Assembly: GCA_900316905.1 (NCBI GenBank)
Contig: ONET01000004.1
Span: 1-64,000 of the forward strand
Source: an uncultured Treponema sp.
Lineage (GTDB): Bacteria > Spirochaetota > Spirochaetia > Treponematales > Treponemataceae
Direction: 5' to 3'
Length of the DNA: 64,000 nucleotides
The position numbers were made by a program, and so were the translations under genes. This document shows positions 33,014 through 41,309 of this stretch, piece after piece. Numbering within the stretch: the stretch's first letter is position 1; every line of letters begins with the position of its first letter. The notes beneath the pieces were generated by a model. It made no database searches. It was not told the DNA's origin and saw only the letters and a list, made by a program, of their open reading frames with translations.

Positions 33014-34627
33014 ATGAAAGTTTTTGAAGGAAAAATTGTTGATGTAGTAAAGCGGGAAGTTTACGGCGGAAAAGTTTTTGTCGAGGACGGCCGCATAAAA
33101 AAAATCGAGCGCTGCCAAACCGCCGAGCGAAAGTATCTTGTGCCCGGCTTTGTCAGTTCCCACGTTCACATAGAAAGCAGCATGGTTACGCCCCAGTACT
33201 TTGCGTATGAATCGCTTAGGCACGGCGTCATCGCGGCGGTTGCCGACCCGCACGAAATCACCAACGTTTGCGGAGCGGCGGGCTTTGACTTTATGCTAAA
33301 GGACGCGGCCCGCTCTCCGATGAAAATATACTTTGCCGTTCCGTCCTGCGTTCCGGCCACAAAATTTGAAACTTCAGGCGCGGTCTTGGATTCCGCCGCC
33401 GTCGAACGTCTTTTAAAGAACAAGCGGGTTGTAAGCCTTGGCGAGATGATGAATTTTCCAGGCGTCTTGGGCGGCGACAAAGAGGTCATGGCAAAAATCG
33501 CCGCCGCCAAAAAACACGGAAAGCCAGTTGACGGCCACGCTCCGATGCTTAGCGGCGAGGCGCTGAAAAAATACGCGGCGGCGGGCATTTCCACCGACCA
33601 CGAAAGCGCCTCCTACGAAGAGGGCTTGGAAAAAATTCAATGCGGAATGTTCGTTCAAATTCGCGAAGGTTCCGCCGCAAAAAACTTAAAGGCGCTTGCT
33701 CCGCTTTTTAAAGTGGCGCCCGAAAAACTTATGTTTTGCGTCGACGACTTGCATCCCAACGACTTGGAGCAAGGCCTTCTTTGGGGGGTGGTCAAAAAAC
33801 TTGTCGCGGAAGGCTACGATTCCTTTGACGTTTTGCGCGCCGCCACCTACAATCCAATAAAGCATTACAAGCTTGACGTAGGCCTTTTGCAGGAAGGCGA
33901 CAGCGCGGACTTTATCGTTGTCAGCGGCATTAAAAAAATGAAAATCGAAAAGGTTGTCGTCAACGGACAAACCGTTGTAAGCGGCGGCCGCTCCTACTTT
34001 AAGCCTACGCGCGCAAAAGGCATAAACAACTTTAACCGCAAGAGAATCACCGCCGGCGACATCGCCGTCCGCTCCGACACCGCGCAAGTGCGCGCGATAA
34101 AGGCCATCGACAAGGAAGTCTTTACAGAAAGCGCCTTGATGTACGCCAGCTTGGAAAACGGCTATTTAAAGTCAAACTTAAAGACCGACGTTTTAAAGCT
34201 GGTTTGCGTCAACCGCTACAATCCAAACGCCAAGCCCGCCGTGGCTTTTGTGAACGGCTTTGGCTTAAAAGCCGGAGCGCTTGCAAGCAGCGTGGCGCAC
34301 GATTCGCACAACATAATTTGCGTCGGAACCGACGACAAGTACATCGTCAAGTGCGTTAATAGAGTCATTCGCAACAAGGGCGGGCTTGCGGTGGCCAACC
34401 GCGTGCGCGTCCACGACATTCAGTTGAACGTCGCCGGCCTTATGACAAGCCGCTTGTGCAAAAAAGTCGCGCGCGACTACGAAGTCCTTTGCTATTGGGC
34501 GCGCATGATGGGCTGCAGGCTCAACGCGCCTTACATGACCCTTTCGTTCTTGGCGCTGCCCGTAATTCCAAAATTAAAGATTACCGACTTGGGTTTGTTT
34601 GATTCGGAACGGATGGAATTTGTGTAA
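33014..34627 (+). CDS. ade: Adenine deaminase
   Basis: The 537-residue protein is an amidohydrolase of the adenine deaminase type. Metal ligands appear in SSHVHIESSM, VADPHEITNVCG and DGHAPMLSG, with HESASYEEG and FCVDDLHPNDL following. The C-terminal ade-specific domain follows (about 370-530). It converts adenine to hypoxanthine and ammonia for purine salvage. It starts three bases after ppk1, so it is probably co-transcribed. Confidence 0.93.
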   Translation: MKVFEGKIVDVVKREVYGGKVFVEDGRIKKIERCQTAERKYLVPGFVSSHVHIESSMVTPQYFAYESLRHGVIAAVADPHEITNVCGAAGFDFMLKDAARSPMKIYFAVPSCVPATKFETSGAVLDSAAVERLLKNKRVVSLGEMMNFPGVLGGDKEVMAKIAAAKKHGKPVDGHAPMLSGEALKKYAAAGISTDHESASYEEGLEKIQCGMFVQIREGSAAKNLKALAPLFKVAPEKLMFCVDDLHPNDLEQGLLWGVVKKLVAEGYDSFDVLRAATYNPIKHYKLDVGLLQEGDSADFIVVSGIKKMKIEKVVVNGQTVVSGGRSYFKPTRAKGINNFNRKRITAGDIAVRSDTAQVRAIKAIDKEVFTESALMYASLENGYLKSNLKTDVLKLVCVNRYNPNAKPAVAFVNGFGLKAGALASSVAHDSHNIICVGTDDKYIVKCVNRVIRNKGGLAVANRVRVHDIQLNVAGLMTSRLCKKVARDYEVLCYWARMMGCRLNAPYMTLSFLALPVIPKLKITDLGLFDSERMEFV

Positions 34628-34628
34628 G

Positions 34629-34922
34629 TCACATTCTCGCCGCGCGCGCGTCAATGAACTCAATATGAAGTTTTTTGCCAAGAGCTTCCGCCACACGCTT
34701 TAGCGTTTTTAGCGAGGGGTTTGCCTCTCCGTTTTCCAAGCGGCTTATGTCCGCTTGCGTGATTCCGGTTTTTGCGGAAAGCTCTTTTTGCGTAATCTTC
34801 TTTTCTTCCCGCGCGGCGATTATTGCGTTGATGATTTGGTATTCAGGTTCAAGAGCGTTCCATTCAGCTGTGAATTCGGGATTTTGAAGCTGTTGGTCGA
34901 GATACTTTCTAAAGTCGTCCAT
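34629..34922 (-). CDS. HigA/XRE-type antitoxin
   Basis: The 97-residue protein has an N-terminal helical tail and a Cro/CI helix-turn-helix (about residues 40-90, ITQKELSAKTGITQADISRLENGEANPSLKTL). It fits the HigA-type antitoxins. An upstream TTG start is possible, but MDDFRKYLDQQ from ATG 34922 starts one base after the toxin's stop codon and follows a GGAGG. The pair order toxin-antitoxin is usual for higBA. Confidence 0.85.
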   Translation of the reverse strand: MDDFRKYLDQQLQNPEFTAEWNALEPEYQIINAIIAAREEKKITQKELSAKTGITQADISRLENGEANPSLKTLKRVAEALGKKLHIEFIDARAARM

Positions 34923-34923
34923 G

Positions 34924-35349
34924 TTAGTCCTCCGTTTGGATTTGCGCAAGGTAATCTGAGCGATATTCCTTGGCTTTTTGAATTTGAGCGCGCGGCGTTT
35001 TTTGCGTTTTCTTTACAAAGCCGTTTGTGAGGACGGCTTTTTTTCCGGCAAAGAAAAAGTAAAGCAGGCGCGTAATGTTGGATCCCTGCTTTGCCCGCAG
35101 CTCGAAAATTCCGTCTTCCAATTGCTTGGAATACGGAAGCCTAAGGTTTGCGCCATGCTCCCTGAGCAAGGCGACCATTAAAAGCGCCTTGGCCCGCATT
35201 TTTACGTCCAGCGAGTCCAAGAATTCTTGGATGGGACATTGGCCGCCGCGCTTTTTGTAGAAAACTATCTCAAAGTTTTCCGATTCGTCCTTTCTATCAA
35301 TATATGTTATATAACATATATTGTCAAGCGTTTTTTTGTATTTTTTCAT
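34924..35349 (-). CDS. HigB/RelE-type toxin (Gp49-like)
   Basis: The 141-residue protein has the phage-derived Gp49-like/HigB core: ENFEIVFYKKRGGQCPIQEFLDSLD, the KQLEDGIFELRAKQGSNITRLLYFF strand pair and FVKKTQKTP, typical of ribosome-dependent mRNA interferases. ATG 35349 has AGGAG seven bases upstream. This start adds about 25 residues before the family's usual beginning, and these codons contain a perfect 26-bp palindrome. Confidence 0.82.
   Translation of the reverse strand: MKKYKKTLDNICYITYIDRKDESENFEIVFYKKRGGQCPIQEFLDSLDVKMRAKALLMVALLREHGANLRLPYSKQLEDGIFELRAKQGSNITRLLYFFFAGKKAVLTNGFVKKTQKTPRAQIQKAKEYRSDYLAQIQTED
35298..35323. promoter_or_regulatory. Perfect 26-bp palindrome in the toxin coding region
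   Basis: The half-site CAATATATGTTAT is followed directly by its reverse complement. It encodes residues near positions 9-17 of the HigB-like protein. It is a plausible operator for the HigA-like protein. Confidence 0.6.
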
Positions 35350-35470
35350 AAAAAACTCCTGCATATAAGATAGGGTTTTTTTATGAAAATTTAGCGATTT
35401 TTATAAAAAAAAAGAATTTTTTTTAGAGCTCTCGCCGCGCGAATCTTTTGCATGCTTAAGCCGCGTCTGA

Positions 35471-35538
35471 TGTCATTGCCGGACTTGATCCGGCAATCTT
35501 TTGTCAAAAGGATTCCCGCGTCAAGTGCGGGAATGACA
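35471..35538. repeat. TGTCATT palindromic intergenic element A
   Basis: The 68-base element begins TGTCATT and ends AATGACA. It contains nested inverted repeats: GCCGGACTTGATCCGGC near the left end and CCCGCGTCAAGTGCGGG near the right end. The same element, with extra sequence in the middle, is at 50937-51070. Confidence 0.8.
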
Positions 35539-35544
35539 GTTCGC

Positions 35545-35576
35545 AAACAAAAAGCCGCTCCACAATCGGAGCGGCC
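35545..35576 (-). terminator. Terminator of the OFA transporter gene
   Basis: On the minus strand GCCGCTCC (35575-35568) and GGAGCGGC (35561-35554) form an 8-bp stem followed by TTTTTGTTT. Confidence 0.85.
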
Positions 35577-35598
35577 TTCTTGTCTTGTCTACAACCCG

Positions 35599-35631
35599 CG
35601 AGTTTTAATTTGCCTTGCAAATTAAAACTCG
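35599..35631. other. Perfect 15-bp hairpin downstream of the OFA gene
   Basis: CGAGTTTTAATTTGC (35599-35613) and its exact complement (35617-35631) enclose only CTT. It lies between the transporter's stop codon and its terminator, in the 3' untranslated part. It has no T-run and may protect the 3' end. Confidence 0.7.
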
Positions 35632-35647
35632 TTGAGAAAAACTGACT

Positions 35648-36949
35648 TTATTCTTCTTCCTTGTGAGGTTTGCCAACCATTGTCCAGCAAACGATCATCG
35701 CAACGATGTAAAGCGCGATGGTCACGTAAAGGACGTTTTGGTAGCCAACCGGGTTTACCTTTACGGCGCGGCCGTCGGCCAAAACTTTTTCGGTAAACTC
35801 GCCTGTGTGGCGCACGATCCAGCTGGCCATTTGGTTTCCGGTCAAGCCGGCGATGGCCCAGGCGCTAAGGCACATTCCGTGGACGGAAGAAATGCTCTTC
35901 ATTCCAAAGTGGTCGCTGAGCAAAGTGGGAACGTTTGAAAATCCGCCGCCGTAACCCGCGTTGACTACGATAAGGAGCGCGATGCACAAGGCCATAAGGA
36001 CAGGCTCCGTTCCGTTGATGATTCCGCGTGTGGCGATGATGATTCCAGTGAACAAAATCGAAAGCGCGAAAATCCACTTGTAGATTGTGTTGCGGTCTTT
36101 TAGTCCGTCGGCGGCGGCGCTAAAGCCCAAGCGGCCTGCGGCGTTGGCGATGGCAGTTGCCGTTCCAATCGCGCTGATTGTCATAAAGCCAAGGCCGGTT
36201 GTTTGCAAAATCGGCTTTTCCTGCGAGATGAGGGCAAGGCCGCAGGCGATGTTGATGTAGAACATAATCCAAATGCCAAGGAACTCGCGGTTTGAAAAGC
36301 AAGTCTTGAAGTTTGAGCCGAACTTTTTGAGGAATTCGCCAATCGTTTGCTTTTCGTGGGCTTCCACCCAACCGGCGGGCTTTTTAAGAAGCAAGTGGCC
36401 GATGAACATCATCACGCAGTAAACGCCGCCCATAATCATGAACATATAGGCCGGGTTGTCGTCGCATCTTGCCACGATGGCTTGCATGATCGGAGTTGCG
36501 ATTGCCTTGGCCGCTCCAAAGCCCGCGACGGCCAATCCGGTGGCCAAGCCCTTTTTGTCCTTGAACCAAAGCATCAAGGTTTTTACCGGCGAAAGGTAGC
36601 CGGTTCCCAAACCGATTCCCATAATAACGCCGTAGCAAATCAAAACGCCCGGGAGCGATTTGGCCAAAATGCTAAGGCCGGTTCCCACCATTCCTGTGGT
36701 GAAAAAAATTGTCGCGATCAACGAGCTTTTGTGAATGTCCTTTTCAACAAAGTCGCCCAAAAAGGCGGCCGACATTCCCAAGAAGAAAATCGCCAAAGAA
36801 AAGGCCCACTCAACGTGGCTTTTTGGACTGCCGATGTAGGCGGCGACTTCCTGGCTAAAAACAGACCAACAGTAAACTGTTCCGATGGAGCAGTGCAAGA
36901 GCAGCGCGGGAATGGCTCCGCGCAACCATTTGTTTTCAGGTAAATTCAT
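35648..36949 (-). CDS. OFA-family MFS transporter (oxalate/formate or lactate type)
   Basis: The 433-residue protein has twelve predicted helices and the OFA-family marks: a start NKWLRGAIPALLLHCSIGTVYCWSVF, GIGLGTGYLSPVKTLMLWFKDKKGLATGLAV between the third and fifth helices and FSNVPTLLSDHFG. OxlT and related members exchange oxalate, formate or lactate; the substrate here is open. A strong promoter ends eight bases before the ATG with no ribosome binding site. Confidence 0.9.
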   Translation of the reverse strand: MNLPENKWLRGAIPALLLHCSIGTVYCWSVFSQEVAAYIGSPKSHVEWAFSLAIFFLGMSAAFLGDFVEKDIHKSSLIATIFFTTGMVGTGLSILAKSLPGVLICYGVIMGIGLGTGYLSPVKTLMLWFKDKKGLATGLAVAGFGAAKAIATPIMQAIVARCDDNPAYMFMIMGGVYCVMMFIGHLLLKKPAGWVEAHEKQTIGEFLKKFGSNFKTCFSNREFLGIWIMFYINIACGLALISQEKPILQTTGLGFMTISAIGTATAIANAAGRLGFSAAADGLKDRNTIYKWIFALSILFTGIIIATRGIINGTEPVLMALCIALLIVVNAGYGGGFSNVPTLLSDHFGMKSISSVHGMCLSAWAIAGLTGNQMASWIVRHTGEFTEKVLADGRAVKVNPVGYQNVLYVTIALYIVAMIVCWTMVGKPHKEEE

Positions 36950-36957
36950 AGTTATCT

Positions 36958-36986
36958 ATTATAACATAGGACAAGGGAATTTTCAA
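36958..36986 (-). promoter_or_regulatory. Promoter of the OFA transporter gene
   Basis: On the minus strand TTGAAA (36986-36981), 17 bases and a perfect TATAAT (36963-36958). The ATG is eight bases downstream, so the message should be leaderless or carry one base. Confidence 0.8.
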
Positions 36987-36990
36987 GGGA

Positions 36991-37012
36991 GAAGCGCGGC
37001 TTCGCGCTTTTT
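36991..37012 (+). terminator. Hairpin with T-run
   Basis: AGCGCG (36993-36998), loop GCTT, CGCGCT (37003-37008) and TTTT. No plus-strand gene ends here, so it may stop antisense transcripts. Its role is uncertain. Confidence 0.4.
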
Positions 37013-37052
37013 GGACGCGTTCCGGCTGGCGGCGGGCAGCTTGCGAATTTCC

Positions 37053-37081
37053 TTGAATTTCTTGGGAAAGCGCGCTAAAAT
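37053..37081 (+). promoter_or_regulatory. Promoter of the 813-residue lipoprotein gene
   Basis: TTGAAT (37053-37058), 17 bases and TAAAAT (37076-37081) in the context GCGCTAAAAT. A leader of about 27 bases follows with GAGGTG (37105-37110) as ribosome binding site. Confidence 0.65.
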
Positions 37082-37114
37082 TATCTTTATTAGTAAAGTT
37101 TTGCGAGGTGATTT

Positions 37115-39556
37115 ATGAAAAGTAGATTCTTTTTTAACGCCGTGTTGATTTTTATTGCGGCGGCCTTTGTACTGCCTCTTTTTTCTTGCTCCGACGCGTC
37201 CAACGACGTTGGCTCCGGCATGGTCTCTTTTTATGTGGACAAGGCGCTCATGCAAAAAACCGTGGAGCTTTCGGACAATATTTCAAAAGATCCAACCAAC
37301 GATCCTCAGGAAGAGATGTGGCGAAAGTTCCGTTTTGAAGTGGCGCTTGAGGGCGAATACAACGAGACAAAAACCGTTTATGCGTCTTTCAAAGAAGAGC
37401 CCTATACGGAAGATCCAACTGGCGCCGAGCCGCGAGAGGGTCCGCGCTATAACTTTGACTCTTTTAGCATTGACTTTAACGTTCCTGTTGGAAAAACTAT
37501 TTGGGCAAAAATCAAGATTTATGAGGAATCTGAACAGGAGCGGGACGAGCCGGTGAATGAGAGGCGCGAGCCCCTGTTGTACGGAAAATCACAAATCATC
37601 AGCGTGTCCAGCGGAACAAACCTCTTGTCTGTGGGCGCGTATACTTATCATGCGCAAGTTCCGTATAAGTTTGAGTTTAAATTTGACCAAGAGGTTGACC
37701 TTTCAACTTGTGACTCAATTGTTGTTTACGCGGTTGACCCCGCCTCCAAGTTTGTCGCAAAGCTGCGGGCTGCCAAAGACGACCTTGACCGCTACGAGGC
37801 TTGCAACGACTTTGACGAGAAGTACAGGGAAGACAGCTACCTTGGAGAAATGTATTTGAATCCTGCTGGCTTGAATTATTCCGAAGACAAAAAAACCGTC
37901 ACGGCGGAAGGCGATATGTGGATTTTTGTGTCGGAGGACGACCCCGCCTCAAGGGCGGCGACGGCGCTCTTTGTCCTGATGTGCCAAAACTCTTCCGGCG
38001 ACGCCTACAAGACAAAGTATTACGGAATGGCCAGCTCCGCCGTCACTCCAATGAAAAAGCAAGACAACATGGCTTCGATCAGCGCGCAAAAATTGAACGT
38101 GATTGACACTCCCTACGCGCTGTATAAAAAAGCGGGGGCAGAATATCCCTACCAGTTTTGTCTTGCTTCCAGTCCTTCAGAGCCCGCAACGACATTTGAC
38201 ATACAGACAAAAGGCGCAAGACAACTTACAAGTGAAGGTTATAATATTTGTGATGATTATTCTTTCTGCTTTGACGCGAACGGAAATTTTTACGCATTGT
38301 CTTCTTATGGTGTCTATAGCACAACTGAATCTTATATAAAATCCAACAATGAAATAATTGGCTCTGGCGGAACTTACGAATGCAAGGACGGTTCAGGCAA
38401 TTGGATGCTGTTTACCGCAATCGCATGCGACTTAAAAAAGAACGAGCTCTACTTGTTGCAAGACAAATATTCCGCAGGGACCGGACACACGAACATTTTG
38501 TTTGGAACAGGTGATTTTATTGAAAGCGGAACAAACGCGCAAATCGCCTATGTGTTGAAGCGCGACAGCCTTGGGTTTGACACTCAAGGCGTAGCCAACA
38601 ATGCCTTTGCGGTTTATGACGGAACGGCCTACTTTATGATAAAAGATCTTGAAGAAAATTATTATTTTGTAAAAGCTGTCCTTTCTAAAGAAAACACGAG
38701 CTCTGCCAGTTATGGACGTGAGACATACGATGTCAATTTGGAAAGAATCCATACCATTAGTCTTCCTTACAGCGCGTCAAACGATGATTTTGTAATTAAC
38801 GACATGCTTTATCAAGACGGAAACGTGTATTTGTTGGGTTGCGAAACGTCAAAAAGTTTGTATTCTACTGGAGATGGAAGCAACAATACGGCGACTGCAG
38901 ATGTCAAAAGCCGCGGCGTTGTTATTGGGGTGGATGTGTCGTCTGGCGCCCCTGTTTACGGTCATAGGGAATTAGGCTGGTATGTTGAAACAGTTGACAA
39001 AAGTTCAACATATTTTTATGCGTATAATGGAGTAGGCGCTAGCAATCCAATTAATTTGTATTCTGTTGCTGGCGACAGCGAAGGCAACAACGATGCCGTT
39101 AACAAAGTTGTTGCCAAGGCAAGCGAATGTTCTAAGGCTGGGACGCCGCTCGGAAATTTGTATCTTCATTCAACCGCAGATTCTGCATTTTTTTACGGGC
39201 CTAAAAAGTTTGTCGCAATCAAGCCCAAAAAACTGGTGATAGCGGATGACGGCATTGCTGTATATACCGATGAACTTGGCGTCCTTTGTTTTAAGAATGT
39301 GGATCGTGTTATAACAATTGATTTGGAAACGTTCTCAATGGCGGAGGTTGTAGATGCCAAGGTGCCTTTTGTTGCCGACACCACTTGGAATCTCATGGGC
39401 TGCTGCATGTACCAACCGGGCGGAACTCCAACCACTTATTACAAAGCTAGCGACAAATCCGCGCTTGAAGGCACGCAGTTTTATAAGTATGACTATACCC
39501 ACGCTTGGGTTGAATACTATTCTGACGGCTGTCTTCTTACTTACAAGCAAAACTAA
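37115..39556 (+). CDS. Large lipoprotein of unknown function
   Basis: The 813-residue protein has a lipoprotein signal peptide ending in LPLFSC (Cys25). The mature part is acidic and beta-rich: residues 30-190 look like an immunoglobulin-like or carbohydrate-module sandwich, and 370-800 contain recurrent blocks such as NGNFYALSSYGVY, GNVYLLGCETS and DGIAVYTDELGVL that suggest a beta-propeller. I recognise no named family. The length, lipidation and low identity fit a spirochaete surface or periplasmic lipoprotein. The glycosyltransferase gene starts two bases after its stop. Confidence 0.75.
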   Translation: MKSRFFFNAVLIFIAAAFVLPLFSCSDASNDVGSGMVSFYVDKALMQKTVELSDNISKDPTNDPQEEMWRKFRFEVALEGEYNETKTVYASFKEEPYTEDPTGAEPREGPRYNFDSFSIDFNVPVGKTIWAKIKIYEESEQERDEPVNERREPLLYGKSQIISVSSGTNLLSVGAYTYHAQVPYKFEFKFDQEVDLSTCDSIVVYAVDPASKFVAKLRAAKDDLDRYEACNDFDEKYREDSYLGEMYLNPAGLNYSEDKKTVTAEGDMWIFVSEDDPASRAATALFVLMCQNSSGDAYKTKYYGMASSAVTPMKKQDNMASISAQKLNVIDTPYALYKKAGAEYPYQFCLASSPSEPATTFDIQTKGARQLTSEGYNICDDYSFCFDANGNFYALSSYGVYSTTESYIKSNNEIIGSGGTYECKDGSGNWMLFTAIACDLKKNELYLLQDKYSAGTGHTNILFGTGDFIESGTNAQIAYVLKRDSLGFDTQGVANNAFAVYDGTAYFMIKDLEENYYFVKAVLSKENTSSASYGRETYDVNLERIHTISLPYSASNDDFVINDMLYQDGNVYLLGCETSKSLYSTGDGSNNTATADVKSRGVVIGVDVSSGAPVYGHRELGWYVETVDKSSTYFYAYNGVGASNPINLYSVAGDSEGNNDAVNKVVAKASECSKAGTPLGNLYLHSTADSAFFYGPKKFVAIKPKKLVIADDGIAVYTDELGVLCFKNVDRVITIDLETFSMAEVVDAKVPFVADTTWNLMGCCMYQPGGTPTTYYKASDKSALEGTQFYKYDYTHAWVEYYSDGCLLTYKQN

Positions 39557-39558
39557 AA

Positions 39559-40587
39559 ATGTTCTTAAAGCGCGAGCCGCTAATTTCTGTTTGCGTTCCC
39601 GTCTACGACACCGAGCCTTGCTTGGAACAATGCCTGCGCTCGGCGGCGGAGCAGGACTTTGACAATTTTGAAATTGTAGTGGTCAGCGACGCAAGCCGAG
39701 GCAAGAACGCGCGCGGCTGGAAAGCGAAAAAAATCGTCAAGGCCGTCCAAAAACAAAGCGACAAGGAGCGCAGGCAAAAAGGCCTTGCCCGCGTTCCAAT
39801 CAAATTTATTGAGCATAGCGAAAACCGGGGCTTGGTTGAAGCGCGCAGAACGCTAGTTCGCGAGGCTTGCGGAAAATGGATTGCGATGCTTGACAGCGAC
39901 GACGTTATGGAAGCGGGCGCTCTTTGCACAATGCATGCCGCTGCCTTGGAAAGCGGCGCGGACATTGTTCACGGCGCTTCGACTGCAGGCGTTTTTAACA
40001 AGGACGGAGAATTTACCCCTGCCGGCCAAAATGTCTATGGAAACATCACGTACGGAATTTTGGAAGGACATGACATTTTTTCGTCGTGGATTATGGAATG
40101 GAAGCTCACTTCAAACACTTGGGGAAAGTTGATTTTGCGCGATTTGTTTGTCCGCGCTTATGAGAACATTCCTTATATTGAATGCAATTTTGCGGAAGAC
40201 GTTCTTTTGTTTTTTTTCATATCGCTAAACGCCGTCCGCTACATCGGCATACAAGACAAAGTTTACCGCTACAGGCTGAACGTTGGCATGACCAGCGCGC
40301 GCAAAATTGACACTATGCGCAAGTGGCGCATGATTTGTTCCGCCGCCAGCGTCTTTACCGCTATTTCGCAGTGGGTAGAGGAGGATGGGGGGCGCGTCAA
40401 GCCTGACGAGCTGGAAAGAATCCGCGCAATGGCGCGGGGCTACCTTGCCAACAATTTGCGCCAGTATTATGAAACCGTCGTTCCCGAACTGCAGGAAGAA
40501 GCCTACGCCATGCTCTGCGAATACTGGGGCGAGGGCTTCGTCAAAAAAGTTGACGCGGCGATGAATCCCGCCCGTGGTGACAAATGA
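39559..40587 (+). CDS. Family 2 glycosyltransferase
   Basis: The 342-residue protein has a GT-A fold start PLISVCVPVYDTEPCLEQCLRS, a strand EIVVVSDAS and the metal-binding DSDD near residue 112. It lacks membrane helices. The later part (YRYRLNVGMTSARK) resembles capsule or lipo-oligosaccharide side-chain transferases. The sugar donor and acceptor are unknown. Coupling to the lipoprotein gene hints at cell-surface work. Confidence 0.88.
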   Translation: MFLKREPLISVCVPVYDTEPCLEQCLRSAAEQDFDNFEIVVVSDASRGKNARGWKAKKIVKAVQKQSDKERRQKGLARVPIKFIEHSENRGLVEARRTLVREACGKWIAMLDSDDVMEAGALCTMHAAALESGADIVHGASTAGVFNKDGEFTPAGQNVYGNITYGILEGHDIFSSWIMEWKLTSNTWGKLILRDLFVRAYENIPYIECNFAEDVLLFFFISLNAVRYIGIQDKVYRYRLNVGMTSARKIDTMRKWRMICSAASVFTAISQWVEEDGGRVKPDELERIRAMARGYLANNLRQYYETVVPELQEEAYAMLCEYWGEGFVKKVDAAMNPARGDK

Positions 40588-40687
40588 ATGAATGCGCGGC
40601 TTGGTGAAGCAAGTGAAGTTTACTTCATTAATTTCACTTGCGCTTCATTAAAAACTTCACTAATCCTGCTTTTTACTTCACTAAAAA
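40588..40687 (+). repeat. Region of short ACTTCA repeats
   Basis: Variants of ACTTCATTAAAA and ACTTCACTAAAA occur five times within 100 bases. GCAAGTGAA (from 40610) and TTTCACTTGC (ending near 40652) form an inverted pair around the first two. It directly precedes a truncated gene. Confidence 0.55.
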
Positions 40688-41227
40688 CTTCATTTTAAAG
40701 ACCGTCTTGAAATAACGTCCCCAGGCGCTCTGTTGGGCGTTCGGCTTTTAAAAAAAGAAAAGAACATCGCTTCAATTATTCCGCGCCGTCGAAACGAAGT
40801 TATTTGCGCCGTCCTTGAAATGTGCCGCTATATGGAATCAAAAGGCTCTGGGTTTGATAAAATAGAACAGGATTACGCTGGCAAAGGAATTGGCTTTGAG
40901 CCTTATATTTCCGCGGACAGTTCTTCGTTTACACTCACGCTTCCCAATCTTGCTTTTAGGGATGGAGTTCTTGGCGAAGATTTCGTTCCGTCGATTCGGG
41001 CAAGCGTTGTCCTTGACGGAAAAAACGATGAAAAGACGCTTTCGTTTTGTTATGGCAAGAAGCGGACGGCAAAAGAAATAGCTGAATATCTTGGAATAAG
41101 GCCTTCAACATATTTTAGAAAAGAAGTTTTGGAGCCGCTTGTCAAAAAAGGCTTGTTGTTGACTGACAATGTTTCTCGCGGCGCGTCTTTTATCGCCAAT
41201 GAGGATAAGGTTTTTTTGAATGAATAA
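40688..41227 (+). pseudogene. Truncated AlbA_2-type ATP-binding transcriptional regulator
   Basis: The open frame gives FKDRLEITSPGAL, then RRRNEVICAVLEMCRYMESKGSGFDKI, the typical middle of COG2865/AlbA_2 proteins. A small winged-helix-like C-terminus (KKRTAKEIAEYLGIRPSTYFRKEV) follows. The N-terminal AlbA_2 domain of about 200 residues is absent, a stop lies just upstream and no start signal is visible. It is probably a dead remnant of an accessory gene. Confidence 0.7.
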
Positions 41228-41273
41228 TTTGAATCCCGCCCGTGGTGGTCGAGAAGATTTGCCGCGGCCATAG

Positions 41274-41302
41274 TTTACCAAGAGGCGCGTTTGCGCTACA
41301 AT
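41274..41302 (+). promoter_or_regulatory. Promoter of the hisD-def-fmt operon
   Basis: TTTACC (41274-41279), 17 bases and TACAAT (41297-41302) precede ATG 41310 by seven bases. A leaderless transcript is likely. Confidence 0.55.
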
Positions 41303-41309
41303 GTTCCGC

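Noticed and set aside
39559-41227. A surface-polysaccharide gene cluster
   Set aside because: Only one glycosyltransferase is present, flanked by a lipoprotein gene and a truncated regulator.
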